Source: Oscillospiraceae bacterium (GTDB taxonomy: Bacteria; Bacillota; Clostridia; Oscillospirales; Oscillospiraceae). From it: a DNA stretch of 51,025 bases. The notes under the pieces are model-generated. The model had not been told where the DNA came from. It saw nothing but the letters and a program-made list of their open reading frames with translations, and did no database searches. The stretch covers positions 1-51,025 of the forward strand of contig CADARY010000032.1 in NCBI GenBank assembly GCA_902790375.1, written 5' to 3'. This document shows positions 9,098-17,680 of this stretch, piece after piece. The translations under genes and the position numbers were made by a program. Numbering within the stretch: position 1 is the stretch's first letter; the number at the start of each line of letters is the position of its first letter.

Positions 9098-10572
9098 TGA
9101 CCAACATTCCCGAAGTCAAGCTCGGCATCGTCGCCGTATCCCGCGACTGCTTCCCCATCGGCCTGTCGGTGGCCCGGCGCGAGGCGATCGTAAAAACCTG
9201 CGGCGGCAATATCTATGAGTGCCCTGTCACCGTGGAAAACGAGAAGGACATGCTCAAGGCGGTCGAGGACGTGAAGACCGCGGGCTGCAACGCCCTTGTG
9301 GTCTTCCTCGGCAACTTCGGCCCCGAGACGCCGGAGACCCTGATCGCCAAAAACTTTGACGGCCCCTGCATGTTCGTGGCCGCCGCCGAGGGAGACGGCG
9401 ATCTCATCAACGGCCGCGGCGACGCCTACTGCGGCATGCTCAACTGCTCCTACAACCTCGGCATGCGCCATCTCAAGGGCTATATCCCCGAGTACCCGGT
9501 GGGCACGGCGCAGGATATCGGCCGCATGATCAAGGAGTTTTACCCCGTTGCCCGCGCGGTGATCGGCGTGCAGAATCTCAAGATCATCACCTTCGGCCCC
9601 CGTCCGCAGGACTTCTTCGCCTGCAACGCCCCCATCAAGGGCCTCTATGAGCTCGGCGTGGAGATCGAGGAGAACTCCGAGCTGGATCTGCTGGTCAGCT
9701 ACAAGGCCCACGCCGGCGACAAGCGCATCCCCGAGGTCTGCGCGGACATGGCCGCCGAGATGGGCGAGGGCAGATACTTCCCGGATCTTCTCGAGCGCAT
9801 GGCGCAGTTTGAGCTGACGCTGCTCGACTGGGCCGAGGAGCACAAGGGCGCGCGCAAGTATGTCGCCTTTGCCGACAAGTGCTGGCCCGCCTTCCCCGAG
9901 CAGTTCGGCTTCGAGCCCTGCTTCGTCAACTCCCGTCTCGCCGCGCGCGGCATCCCCGTCAGCTGCGAGGTGGATATCTACGGCGCCCTCTCCGAGTACA
10001 TCGGCTCCTGCATCTCCGGCGACGCCGTGACCATCCTTGATATCAACAACTCCGTCCCCGCCCGGATGTGGGAGAGCCAGATCAAGGGCAAGTACGACTA
10101 CAGCCTGACCGACACCTTCATGGGCTTCCACTGCGGCAACACGCCGAGCTGCAAGATGTGCGCCGACCGCGCCGTCAAGTACCAGCTCATCCAGCACCGG
10201 CTTCTCGAGCCGGAAGGGTCCGAGCCCGACTTCACCCGCGGCACCCTCGAGGGCGACATCGCGCCGGGTGAGATCACCTTCTACCGCCTGCAGTGCGACT
10301 CGGAGGGGAAGCTGCGCTCCTACATCGCCGAGGGCGAGGTGCTGCCCGTCGCAACGACCTCCTTCGGCGGCATCGGCGTCTTCGCCATCCATGAGATGGG
10401 CCGCTTCTACCGCCATGTGCTGATCGAGAAGCGCTTCCCGCACCACGGCGCGGTGGCCTTCGGACACCACGGCCGGGCCCTGTTTGAGGTCTTCAAGTTC
10501 CTGGGCGTGCAGGACATCGGCTACAACCAGCCCAAGAGCCTGCCCTATCCCACGGAGAATCCCTGGGCCTGA
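9094..10572 (+). CDS. L-fucose/L-arabinose isomerase family protein
   Basis: A 492-residue protein of the FucI/AraA C-terminal superfamily. Segments resembling the metal-site region are CEVDIYGALSEY, VTILDINNS and FHCGNTPSC. This family interconverts aldoses and ketoses with a divalent metal. Paired with a xylulokinase, its product should be a ketopentose, but no aldolase or epimerase is adjacent, and the exact sugar (xylose, lyxose, arabinose or fucose) cannot be set from sequence alone. It is the last gene of the chvE operon. Confidence 0.8.
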   Translation: MMTNIPEVKLGIVAVSRDCFPIGLSVARREAIVKTCGGNIYECPVTVENEKDMLKAVEDVKTAGCNALVVFLGNFGPETPETLIAKNFDGPCMFVAAAEGDGDLINGRGDAYCGMLNCSYNLGMRHLKGYIPEYPVGTAQDIGRMIKEFYPVARAVIGVQNLKIITFGPRPQDFFACNAPIKGLYELGVEIEENSELDLLVSYKAHAGDKRIPEVCADMAAEMGEGRYFPDLLERMAQFELTLLDWAEEHKGARKYVAFADKCWPAFPEQFGFEPCFVNSRLAARGIPVSCEVDIYGALSEYIGSCISGDAVTILDINNSVPARMWESQIKGKYDYSLTDTFMGFHCGNTPSCKMCADRAVKYQLIQHRLLEPEGSEPDFTRGTLEGDIAPGEITFYRLQCDSEGKLRSYIAEGEVLPVATTSFGGIGVFAIHEMGRFYRHVLIEKRFPHHGAVAFGHHGRALFEVFKFLGVQDIGYNQPKSLPYPTENPWA

Positions 10573-10583
10573 GGCTGAAATGC

Positions 10584-10611
10584 GGGTGTCGGTCGGCTCC
10601 GGCCGGCGCCC
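10584..10611 (+). terminator. Possible end-of-operon hairpin
   Basis: A 13-bp GC-rich stem with three G-U pairs (10584-10596 with 10599-10611, a few terminal pairs opened to make a loop). There is no U tract, so termination here is uncertain. Confidence 0.3.
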
Positions 10612-10643
10612 ACGGTATATGTGATATGGAAAGAGGTATTTCT

Positions 10644-11123
10644 GTGAACAATACAAAGCTATACAAAGACGGCGAGATCATCTGCCGCGAGGGGGAGCCC
10701 GGCAGCTGCATGTACGAGATCGAGACGGGCAAGGTTCGCGTTTACCAGCAGTACGGCAAGCCGGATCAAAAGCAGATCGCGGAGCTCTTCGGCGGCAAGG
10801 TGTTCGGCGAGATGGGCCTTGTGGAGCATGCGCCGCGCTCTGCCACGGTGGTGGCCGCGGATGACAACACGGTCGTGACGACCATCACGGAAGAGGACTT
10901 TTTTGAGTACTACAGGGAGAACCCTTCCAAGGTGCTGAGCATTGTGCAGCAGATGTGCCACCGCCTGCGGGAGACGACAAAAAACTATATCGAAGCCTGC
11001 CACACCGTATATGACACGGTCGAGACGAAAAAGAGCGGCGAGAAGAAGAGCGGATCCCTGCTTGAGCGCATCGAAAAGCTGTGCGAATTTTTTACCCGCG
11101 CCGGCAGTCATCAGGATTCTTGA
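10644..11123 (+). CDS. Stand-alone cyclic-nucleotide-binding domain protein 1
   Basis: About 159 residues: a single cNMP-binding (Crp-type) beta roll ending in a long charged helix, with no DNA-binding domain. The phosphate-binding cassette is well kept (FGEMGLVEHAPRSATV), so nucleotide binding is plausible. GTG 10644 is preferred because AAAGAGG sits 7 nt before it and the N-terminus then lines up with the neighbouring paralogue; an upstream ATG (10626) lacks a ribosome site. Without an output domain the protein must act by protein contact. Confidence 0.8.
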   Translation: MNNTKLYKDGEIICREGEPGSCMYEIETGKVRVYQQYGKPDQKQIAELFGGKVFGEMGLVEHAPRSATVVAADDNTVVTTITEEDFFEYYRENPSKVLSIVQQMCHRLRETTKNYIEACHTVYDTVETKKSGEKKSGSLLERIEKLCEFFTRAGSHQDS

Positions 11124-11136
11124 GTGAGGTGCAGAT

Positions 11137-11601
11137 ATGAGACAGCTTACATTTGCAAAGGGTGACGTCATTTTCCGCCAGGGAGACTTCGCAAACGTCA
11201 TGTACGATATCGTCAGCGGAAAAGTGGGCATTTACAGCGATTATCAGGGCGAACAGGAAAAGCTGATCGCCGAGCTCGGCGACGGTCAGATCCTCGGCGA
11301 GATGGGTATGATCGAGGCCTATCCGCGTTCGGCTACCGCTGTCGCGCTGAGCGAGCAGGTCGTGCTGAGCGAGCTTGTCGAGGCCGATCTGGACGCATAT
11401 TTCAAGGATGATCCGGCAAAGGTCCTGCTGCTGATGCGTCAGCTCAGCGAGCGCCTGCGCGAGACGACGAGGAAGTACACCGAGCTCTGCAGCGCCGTCA
11501 GCCGTCATAAAAAGGCGGAGGAGCAGGGCGACGAACAGCCGGAGCTTCTGCAGGAACTGGATCGTTACGCAAAATTCTACAGCGAACACTGGGTCGACTG
11601 A
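11137..11601 (+). CDS. Stand-alone cyclic-nucleotide-binding domain protein 2
   Basis: A 154-residue paralogue of the preceding gene, 13 bp downstream and in the same direction. It keeps the cassette LGEMGMIEAYPRSATAVA and the following LRETTRKY helix, which matches LRETTKNY in the first copy. The C-terminal 30 residues differ. The tandem arrangement suggests gene duplication and perhaps a heterodimer. The partner and signal are unknown; the next gene downstream encodes a GGDEF protein. Confidence 0.82.
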   Translation: MRQLTFAKGDVIFRQGDFANVMYDIVSGKVGIYSDYQGEQEKLIAELGDGQILGEMGMIEAYPRSATAVALSEQVVLSELVEADLDAYFKDDPAKVLLLMRQLSERLRETTRKYTELCSAVSRHKKAEEQGDEQPELLQELDRYAKFYSEHWVD

Positions 11602-11626
11602 CCCGGATAAGCCCTTGCATGGAAAC

Positions 11627-11666
11627 GCCGACAGGCCGCCGGTTACTTGACCGGCGGCCTGTCGGC
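11627..11666 (+). terminator. Strong 17-bp hairpin after the tandem CNB genes
   Basis: A perfect 17-bp stem (11627-11643 with 11650-11666) and 6-nt loop. It lacks a clear U tract (AATCGTCC follows), so it may stabilise the mRNA end rather than terminate alone. Confidence 0.55.
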
Positions 11667-11839
11667 AATCGTCCTTCTGCCCGCATCGGCCCGCCTTTGC
11701 GTCCTTCCGCTTTTTTCGGCCGGCCGGGCCGGGGATTTGATACAGCGCCTTCTGTATGAAAGCGGCGCTTTTCGCGGGGGCGAACGGCCTCCGGCTTTGT
11801 GCAATCTTCATAAGATTTCTCTCCGACAAAAAATAAGAC

Positions 11840-11867
11840 TTGAAAATCAATTTTTTTGTGATATACT
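11840..11867 (+). promoter_or_regulatory. Promoter upstream of the GGDEF gene
   Basis: TTGAAA (11840-11845), 16-nt spacer, TATACT (11862-11867). The transcript would begin near 11874 and run straight into the palindromic element. The 11667-11839 stretch upstream shows nothing else that I can support. Confidence 0.6.
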
Positions 11868-11897
11868 CTCATGAACATTTGCCCGCGAGGGCAGCTT

Positions 11898-12089
11898 ATA
11901 CTATTCTTCAACAAAACGATCAGAAATCGTTTTGTTGCCTGTGAGCCAATGTGCTCACAGGCAATGGCGCATGGCGCCATTGAAGATGCCGTGCAATACT
12001 GATCTTTCGCAAAGCAAGGGCTTTGCGAAACGCAGCGTATGCTGCGTATAAAACGCTTGAAAAACAAGCGTTTTATTGAAGATCAGTAT
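11898..12089. repeat. 192-bp six-hairpin palindromic element with terminal inverted repeats
   Basis: The ends ATACTATTCTTCAA (11898-11911) and TTGAAGATCAGTAT (12076-12089) are 12/14 inverted repeats. Inside are six consecutive hairpins: 11909-11937, 11935-11964, 11962-11982, 12005-12030, 12030-12047 and 12048-12076. The first three share 3-nt CAA/TTG junctions. The last three are enclosed by a perfect 11-bp outer stem (11996-12006 with 12079-12089). This is a composite MITE/REP-like element that could fold into a multi-arm structure in DNA or RNA. It carries no gene. Confidence 0.85.
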
Positions 12090-12190
12090 CGCTCGACACT
12101 CGCGCCGAACAAATCATAGACACAGAGAGCATTAAGAATATCTATCACCTGTCCCTGATCATCGGGCTGTTCGAGCTGCTCACGATCCCT

Positions 12191-13168
12191 GTGTTTTTCC
12201 TCACCGGCGGGCAGCTTGACGGCGAAGGGCGGATCAGCATAACCCGCGTGCTGATCTGCGTCCTGATGTGCTTCTGCGGCCGGGTCTGCGCACGTGTGAT
12301 ATTGAAAAAAACCATTCCGCACGGCATGGTCATCGTTTTTCAGGTGCTCTACTGCCTTGTTCTGTCTGCGTGGGCCATATGGGTCTCCCAGCGGCAGTAT
12401 ATCCGCGGCGACCAGCTTTTGACCTTCTTCACGGTGGAGCTGCTGATCGTGTGCTTCATCACGCTCAGACCCTGGATGAGCATTGTGCTGATGCTCGGCG
12501 TCTATGCCGATGTCTATGTCATCCTCCTGGCGATCGACGGGGCGGTCGGGCTCAACGTCATCAATTACATCGTGCTCGTGTTCGCCTCGATCATGGGCAT
12601 GATCGTCCGCTTCCACTCCCAGGCCAGGCTTGCGAAAATGACCATCACCCATGAGGAGTACACCAGCCGGCTGGAATACGCAAACCGGCACGACGGGCTG
12701 ACGGGGCTCAGAAACCGCAAGGCGCTGGAGGAGGATGTGCCCAAGTTCATCGGAAAGCAGGTCGGGGTGTACATGATCGACATCAACTATTTCAAGGACA
12801 TCAACGACACCTACGGACATATCGTCGGGGACCAGGTGCTCCAAGAGACGGCGCAGCAGCTTCGCAGCCTCTTCCCGGAGAGCCGCTGCTACCGCTTCGG
12901 CGGCGATGAATTTCTCGTGCTGCATACGACGGGCAGCGCCTATGCCCATGACCATTACAGCTTCCATGTTCCCGCAATCCCCGATGAGAAGATCGTGCTC
13001 AGCATCGGCCACGCCGACGGGGTGCCGGAGGATCACAACATGCTGTTCGAGCTGATCGGCATGGCGGACGAGAGCCTGTACGAGGCGAAGCGGAAAACCC
13101 ATTCCCCGGAATTCGGCGGCCACGAGCGCCGCAACAGAAAGAGAATCGGCTCTCCGTTCAATTCCTGA
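12191..13168 (+). CDS. Membrane diguanylate cyclase (GGDEF), 5' end disrupted
   Basis: Multi-pass membrane N-terminus (about five hydrophobic helices to residue 140), then a GGDEF domain with substrate-site IDINYFKDINDTYGH and an intact active-site RFGGDEFL. It should make cyclic di-GMP from GTP. No RxxD inhibitory site is seen. Protein-like coding sequence continues in frame upstream to about 12080 (a membrane helix reading SLIIGLFELLTIPVFF), but no ATG, GTG or TTG lies there. The first usable start, GTG 12191, falls inside that helix. The native start seems to have been lost where the palindromic element now sits. Confidence 0.75.
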   Translation: MFFLTGGQLDGEGRISITRVLICVLMCFCGRVCARVILKKTIPHGMVIVFQVLYCLVLSAWAIWVSQRQYIRGDQLLTFFTVELLIVCFITLRPWMSIVLMLGVYADVYVILLAIDGAVGLNVINYIVLVFASIMGMIVRFHSQARLAKMTITHEEYTSRLEYANRHDGLTGLRNRKALEEDVPKFIGKQVGVYMIDINYFKDINDTYGHIVGDQVLQETAQQLRSLFPESRCYRFGGDEFLVLHTTGSAYAHDHYSFHVPAIPDEKIVLSIGHADGVPEDHNMLFELIGMADESLYEAKRKTHSPEFGGHERRNRKRIGSPFNS

Positions 13169-13229
13169 ATACGGATGCCGTATTTCGCGGCTGCCCCGTC
13201 CGGGGTGCGCGAAGCGGCGAGCGACATTG

Positions 13230-13272
13230 CGATCCCCTGCCGGACTTGAAGCCGGGGGATCGTTTTTGTTTT
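13230..13272 (+). terminator. Terminator after the GGDEF gene
   Basis: An 8-bp core stem (13230-13237 with 13255-13262), extended imperfectly by further GC pairs, then TTTTTGTTTTT. A smaller palindrome (13169-13183, ATACGG/CCGTAT) directly follows the stop codon. Confidence 0.75.
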
Positions 13273-13287
13273 TGCGGGAATCCGCTC

Positions 13288-13316
13288 TTGCCGATTTCGT
13301 CATCCCTTACTATAAT
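13288..13316 (+). promoter_or_regulatory. Promoter of the three-component sensor operon
   Basis: TTGCCG (13288-13293), 17-nt spacer, perfect TATAAT (13311-13316). The ribosome site GAGGAGGGG is next, then ATG 13348. Confidence 0.7.
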
Positions 13317-13347
13317 AGGAATACGTATTCACAGAGGAGGGGATAAA

Positions 13348-14943
13348 ATGCTCAAGGTGTTTCTGGTGGAGGATGAACGCCTCGTGCGCGAGGGACTGCG
13401 GGATATGATCCCGTGGGAGCAGGTGGGCTATGTCTTCGCCGGGGAGGCCTCCGACGGGGAGATGGCCCTGCCGCTGGTGCGGAAAATCAAGCCGGACGTG
13501 CTGATCACGGATATCAAGATGCCCTTTATGGACGGGCTGGCCTTCAGCCGCCTTGTCAGCAGGGAGCTGCCCGACACGAAGATCATCATCCTCTCCGGCT
13601 ATGACGATTTTGCCTACGCCCAGCAGGCCATCGAGCTGCATGTGGATCAGTACCTGCTCAAGCCCATCACCCGGGCCAGCATGATCCAGGCGCTCGAGCA
13701 GACAAAGGCGCGCATCGAGGAGGAACGGGATCAGCAGGATTTCCGCAGCCGCTTTGTGCGCGAGTCCCAGGAGTACGAGCATTATGCCAGACGCCTGTTT
13801 TTTGAGAAGCTGGTGGGAGGAGAGCTGCGCGTGCCGGAGATCTATGAGCAGGCCAAGCGCCTGGAGCTGGAGCTGGACGCGGAGGTCTACAACATCGTGC
13901 TCTTTACTCTCCAGCCGAAGGAGAGCGCCACCGCCTACTCCGAGCAGAGCGCCGCCCTGCAGGACAATCTCCTGCAGGATTTCCTGCAGTACCCGGATCT
14001 GCTGGTTTTTCGCGGCAACGCCCTGAGCTATGCGGTGCTGCTCAAGGGGAACCGGGACCAGATGCAGGCGCAGACAAGGCGCTGCACCCAGCTGATCGAG
14101 CAGCGCTGCCGCGGCGGCGAGGCCCTGATGGACTGGTATGTGGCGGTCGGTACGCCGACGGAGCGGCTGAGTAGCCTGCCGCGCTGCTATGCCGCGGCAA
14201 ACCATGCCCTGGCCTACCGGCACCTGATGCCGAACGTCCATATCCTCAACACAAACCTCGTGGAGCACAGCGGCAAGCTGAGCACCTACAGCGCCGCCGA
14301 CCAGGGACGCCTTGACCCCACGCTGATCCAGGGCTTTATCCAGAACGGCCTGGAGACGGAGATCGAGGATTTTGCCAACGAGTTCTTTGACGGGCTCGGG
14401 GACGCCTGCGATTCCCTGATGTTCCGGCATTATCTGCTTTTGAGCGCGCGCATCAACGCCCTGGCCGCGGCGGAAAAGCTGGGGCTTTCGCGCGGGGAGC
14501 TGGCAGAGCGCCTGCCGCAGCCGGCGCTGGATACGGCGAACGCCCTGCGGGAGTATTTCGTGCAGGTGCTCAGCACCGCGATCGCCATGCGGGATGAGGA
14601 GTCGATCCGCCAGGGCGGCGGGATCGTGGACAGCGCCATCGAGTATATCGACCTCCACTATACCGAGGAGGATATCTCCCTGAACACGGTGGCCCGCGCC
14701 ATCAACATCAGCACCAACTATCTCAGCGCCGTATTCAGCCACAAGATGGGCCTTTCGTTTGTGGAATACCTGACCCAGAAGCGCATGGCCAGAGCCCGCC
14801 AGCTCCTGCGTCAGGGCGGCAGGCGCACCAGCGAGGTGGCGGCGGAGGTCGGCTATCGGGATCCCCGCTACTTCAGCTTTGTGTTCAAGAAGACCCAGGG
14901 CTGCACGCCCCGGGAATACCGGGCAGGGGAGACGGAGCGATGA
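13348..14943 (+). CDS. YesN-type response regulator (REC + AraC HTH)
   Basis: 531 residues. An N-terminal receiver domain holds the acidic pocket (E8, D9), phosphoacceptor D55 (LITDIKMP) and LLKPI lysine. A long helical linker follows, and the C-terminus is an AraC-type double helix-turn-helix (from about residue 435, NISTNYLSAVFSHKMGLSFVEYL and YRDPRYFSFVFKKTQGCTPREYR). The start is ATG 13348, because earlier in-frame codons lie upstream of the promoter. It should activate sugar genes on phosphorylation by the kinase whose gene overlaps it by 4 nt; the YtfQRT-like importer 4.5 kb downstream is the natural target. Confidence 0.92.
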   Translation: MLKVFLVEDERLVREGLRDMIPWEQVGYVFAGEASDGEMALPLVRKIKPDVLITDIKMPFMDGLAFSRLVSRELPDTKIIILSGYDDFAYAQQAIELHVDQYLLKPITRASMIQALEQTKARIEEERDQQDFRSRFVRESQEYEHYARRLFFEKLVGGELRVPEIYEQAKRLELELDAEVYNIVLFTLQPKESATAYSEQSAALQDNLLQDFLQYPDLLVFRGNALSYAVLLKGNRDQMQAQTRRCTQLIEQRCRGGEALMDWYVAVGTPTERLSSLPRCYAAANHALAYRHLMPNVHILNTNLVEHSGKLSTYSAADQGRLDPTLIQGFIQNGLETEIEDFANEFFDGLGDACDSLMFRHYLLLSARINALAAAEKLGLSRGELAERLPQPALDTANALREYFVQVLSTAIAMRDEESIRQGGGIVDSAIEYIDLHYTEEDISLNTVARAINISTNYLSAVFSHKMGLSFVEYLTQKRMARARQLLRQGGRRTSEVAAEVGYRDPRYFSFVFKKTQGCTPREYRAGETER

Positions 14944-16364
14944 GACAGGAGACAGCGTCCCGGGACCCGGCCTCCATCAGCAGCCGGATACGAAAGCTGA
15001 TCTGGAGCCTCGCGATCCCGCTGTGTGTTCTCGCGGTGTTCATCCTGCTGGTCTTCCTGCTCTACAGCCTGCGCTACGCCCAGATCAGCCGCAACATCTC
15101 CACCGCCTCCCAGTTCAACCAGAACTTCAAGGACGAGGTGGATCTCAAGATGTACTACTTCGTCAGCGGCAGCAGCGACGAGACGCCGGATGACGAGGTC
15201 AACACCGCCGAGGAGCTTGCCTCAAAGCTGCTGGCGGACACCCGCAACCGCGAGAGCCGCCGGGCGGCCAGCAGCGTATTGAAGCTTTGCGCAAACCTCA
15301 AGGACTGCATCGCCAACATCAGGGCCACGGAGGGCTATGACCTGCGCATCCACCAGCTCGAGACCAATATTTACGTGATCACCCAGCTCATCGAGGAGTA
15401 CATGTACACCTACCTCTACCATGAGGCCGGCGAGCTGGCGGAGCTGCGGCATACCCAGAACGCGTGGCTTACCGCGGGGCTGCTCGTCTCGGCGGGGGTC
15501 ATGCTGGTGGTCATCGTCACCTCCCTGCGCCGCAGCTTCCAGATCACCCGGAGCATCACCCGACCCATCGACGAGCTCTATCAGCGCGTTCTGGAGATCG
15601 GCCGGGGGGATCTCTCCGTCCGGCCGCCGGTGGAGGCGGAGGACAGCAAGCTGCGCGCCCTCGGCGAAGGGGTGGAGGAGATGGCCGCCCGCCTGAACGA
15701 GCAGATGGCCCTCAACCGCCAGGAGCAGGACCGCCTGCGCCGGATGGAGCTGGCCCTGGTCCAGGCGCAGATCAACCCCCATTTCCTCTACAACACCCTC
15801 GACGCCATCGTCTGGCTCGTGGAGACCGGGAAGAACGAGCAGGCCGTGGAGATGGTCTCGAGCCTGTCCACCTATTTCCGCTCCTTCCTCTCCAACGGCA
15901 AGGACATCGTGACGCTCCGGGAGGAGGCGCTGCACGTGCGCAGCTATCTGGAGATCCAGCAGGTGCGCTATTCGGATATCCTGCGCTATGAGATCGACAT
16001 GGACCCCGCCCTCGATGAGTGCCGCGTCCCCAAGCTCACGCTGCAGCCGCTGGCGGAAAACGCCCTCTATCACGGCATCAAGGCCAAGCGCGGCGGCGGC
16101 GTCATCACCGTCAGCAGCCGCCCCGTCGGCGACCGGGCCGAGCTGACGGTGCGCGATACCGGCAGCGGCATGACGCAGGAAAAGGTGGAGGAGCTCAGGA
16201 GCACTCTGGAATCGGACGCGGGCCAGGGCTTCGGCCTGCAGGCCTCCTATAAGCGCCTCAAGCTCATGTACGGCGAGGCGCTGGATTTTGAGATCGACAG
16301 TGAGGAGGGGAGCGGCACGGTCATCACCATCCGCTTTCCCGCACAGAAGGAGAACGAAACATGA
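14940..16364 (+). CDS. YesM/LytS-type sensor histidine kinase
   Basis: 474 residues: membrane helix 21-43, an extracellular segment of about 130 residues, a second helix at 176-196, HAMP domain, then the His_kinase box QAQINPHFLYNTLD with the phosphorylated H281, and a C-terminal HATPase (LAENALYHGIK, DTGSGM, GFGLQASYKRL). The extracellular segment is small and helical, fitting a partner that reads a binding protein rather than a sugar directly. It overlaps both neighbours by ATGA, so the three products are made together. Confidence 0.92.
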   Translation: MRQETASRDPASISSRIRKLIWSLAIPLCVLAVFILLVFLLYSLRYAQISRNISTASQFNQNFKDEVDLKMYYFVSGSSDETPDDEVNTAEELASKLLADTRNRESRRAASSVLKLCANLKDCIANIRATEGYDLRIHQLETNIYVITQLIEEYMYTYLYHEAGELAELRHTQNAWLTAGLLVSAGVMLVVIVTSLRRSFQITRSITRPIDELYQRVLEIGRGDLSVRPPVEAEDSKLRALGEGVEEMAARLNEQMALNRQEQDRLRRMELALVQAQINPHFLYNTLDAIVWLVETGKNEQAVEMVSSLSTYFRSFLSNGKDIVTLREEALHVRSYLEIQQVRYSDILRYEIDMDPALDECRVPKLTLQPLAENALYHGIKAKRGGGVITVSSRPVGDRAELTVRDTGSGMTQEKVEELRSTLESDAGQGFGLQASYKRLKLMYGEALDFEIDSEEGSGTVITIRFPAQKENET

Positions 16365-17341
16365 AAAAAGCCGGACTTTGCCTGCTGCTCTCCCTGCTCC
16401 TGCTCCTGCCCGGCTGCGCCGGGCGCGGCCCGGAGGAGGAGCATCTCATTCGCGTCGGCTTTTCCCAGGTCGGGTCGGAATCCGACTGGCGCATCGCCAA
16501 CACGGCCTCGATGGTCGCGGCCCTGAGCGAGGCCAACGGCTATGAGCTCCTGTTCGACAACGCCAAGCAGCGCCAGGAGAACCAGCTTCTCGCGATCCGC
16601 AACTTCATCCAGCAGGACGTGGACTACATCGTGCTGGCCCCCATCACGGAGTCCGGCTGGGACGATGTGCTCCAGGAGGCAAAAAACAACCACATCCCCG
16701 TGATCATCGTGGATCGCCGGATTGATGTGGCGGATGAGAGCCTGTATACAAGCTGGGTCGGCTCGGACTTTCTGGCGGAGGGCCGCCGGGCGGTGCGCTG
16801 GCTGGAGGCGCAGCTTGAGGCCCAGGGCCGGGCGGAGGAAAAGCTCCGCATCCTGCATATCCAGGGCACCTACGGCGCGACGGCGCAGCTCCAGCGCACC
16901 CGCGCGCTGACCGAGGCGCTGGCGGCGCACCCCAACTGGGAGCTCGTCGCGCAGCTTCCCGGCGAGTATACCGAGGCCAAGAGCTACGAGCTGATGCGCG
17001 AGTTTCTGCAGAGCGGGCAGGAGATCGACGTCATTTACAGTGAGAACGACAACATGTCCTTCGGCGCTGTCCGTGCCCTGGAGGAGGCGGGCATCCCCTG
17101 CGGCGGGGAGGGGGAGATCATGATCCTCTCCTTCGACGCGGTGCGCCGGGCCCTGGAGCTCTGCCGGGACGGAAAGCTCAGCCTCTGCGTCGAGTGCAAT
17201 CCCCTCCACGGCCCGCGGGTCGCCTCGCTCCTGCAGGAGCTTGCGCGCGGCGGCGCGCCGGCAAAGCTCACCTTTGTCGATGAGCTGGCCTTCGACCGCG
17301 CCATGCTCACCGACGAGATTATCCGGGACAGAGAGTATTGA
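16361..17341 (+). CDS. Sensory sugar-binding lipoprotein of the YesM/YesN system
   Basis: A 326-residue YtfQ-like binding protein: VGFSQVGSESDWR, QRQENQLLAIR and DRRIDV match the galactofuranose-binding family closely. A true lipobox (LLPGC, Cys at residue 19) anchors it to the outer face of the membrane. It is encoded with the kinase and response regulator but without its own permease. By analogy with other three-component sensors, it probably presents the bound sugar to the kinase's outer domain. It resembles YtfQ more than the transporter binding protein at 19500 does. Confidence 0.85.
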   Translation: MKKAGLCLLLSLLLLLPGCAGRGPEEEHLIRVGFSQVGSESDWRIANTASMVAALSEANGYELLFDNAKQRQENQLLAIRNFIQQDVDYIVLAPITESGWDDVLQEAKNNHIPVIIVDRRIDVADESLYTSWVGSDFLAEGRRAVRWLEAQLEAQGRAEEKLRILHIQGTYGATAQLQRTRALTEALAAHPNWELVAQLPGEYTEAKSYELMREFLQSGQEIDVIYSENDNMSFGAVRALEEAGIPCGGEGEIMILSFDAVRRALELCRDGKLSLCVECNPLHGPRVASLLQELARGGAPAKLTFVDELAFDRAMLTDEIIRDREY

Positions 17342-17350
17342 TCCGGACAT

Positions 17351-17395
17351 GCTGTAAAATCTTCTGTTGAATTTTACAGCGGCTTCGGATATACT
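17351..17395 (+). promoter_or_regulatory. Promoter and operator of the toxin-antitoxin pair
   Basis: The inverted repeat GCTGTAAAAT / ATTTTACAGC (17351-17360, 17371-17380) straddles a -35-like TTGAAT (17367-17372). TATACT follows after 17 nt (17390-17395). This suits the self-repression usual for Phd-type antitoxins. Confidence 0.6.
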
Positions 17396-17413
17396 GAAGG
17401 CAGAAAGGAGCGG

Positions 17414-17680
17414 ATGAACATGCCGAACATCAAACCGATCTCCGATTTGCGCAACTACAGTGAGGTGCTGCATGATGTGGCGGTTGGGGCACCTGTATTC
17501 CTGACGAAGAACGGACGGGGCCGCTATGCGATCGTGGACATCCGGGATTACGAAAAAGCGCAGGCGACGATCAAGCTCCTTGGCGAGCTGGAGAAGGGCC
17601 GCATCTCCGGAGAGACGGAGGGCTGGCTGAGCCCGGAGAAAGTGAGGGCGCATTTCCGTGCAAGAGCAAAGGAAGGCTGA
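17414..17680 (+). CDS. Phd/YefM-family antitoxin
   Basis: An 88-residue small protein with the Phd/YefM N-terminal fold (IKPISDLRNYSEVLHDVAVGAPVFLTKNGRGRYAIVDI), which binds DNA as a dimer, and a charged C-terminal tail that would wrap the toxin. It neutralises the RelE/ParE-type toxin encoded immediately downstream, whose start overlaps it by 23 nt. Likely autoregulated through the inverted repeat at its promoter. Confidence 0.88.
   Translation: MNMPNIKPISDLRNYSEVLHDVAVGAPVFLTKNGRGRYAIVDIRDYEKAQATIKLLGELEKGRISGETEGWLSPEKVRAHFRARAKEG

Noticed and set aside
10626-10643. ATG 10626 as start of the first cyclic-nucleotide-binding protein
   Set aside because: No ribosome site upstream; GTG 10644 has AAAGAGG at good spacing and aligns with the paralogue.
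11871-12002. Small open frame from ATG 11871 through the first hairpins
   Set aside because: It starts at the predicted transcript start with no ribosome site, and its sequence is dictated by the palindromes.
11898-12089. CRISPR array
   Set aside because: The repeats are different hairpins with no constant repeat and spacer pattern and no cas genes nearby.
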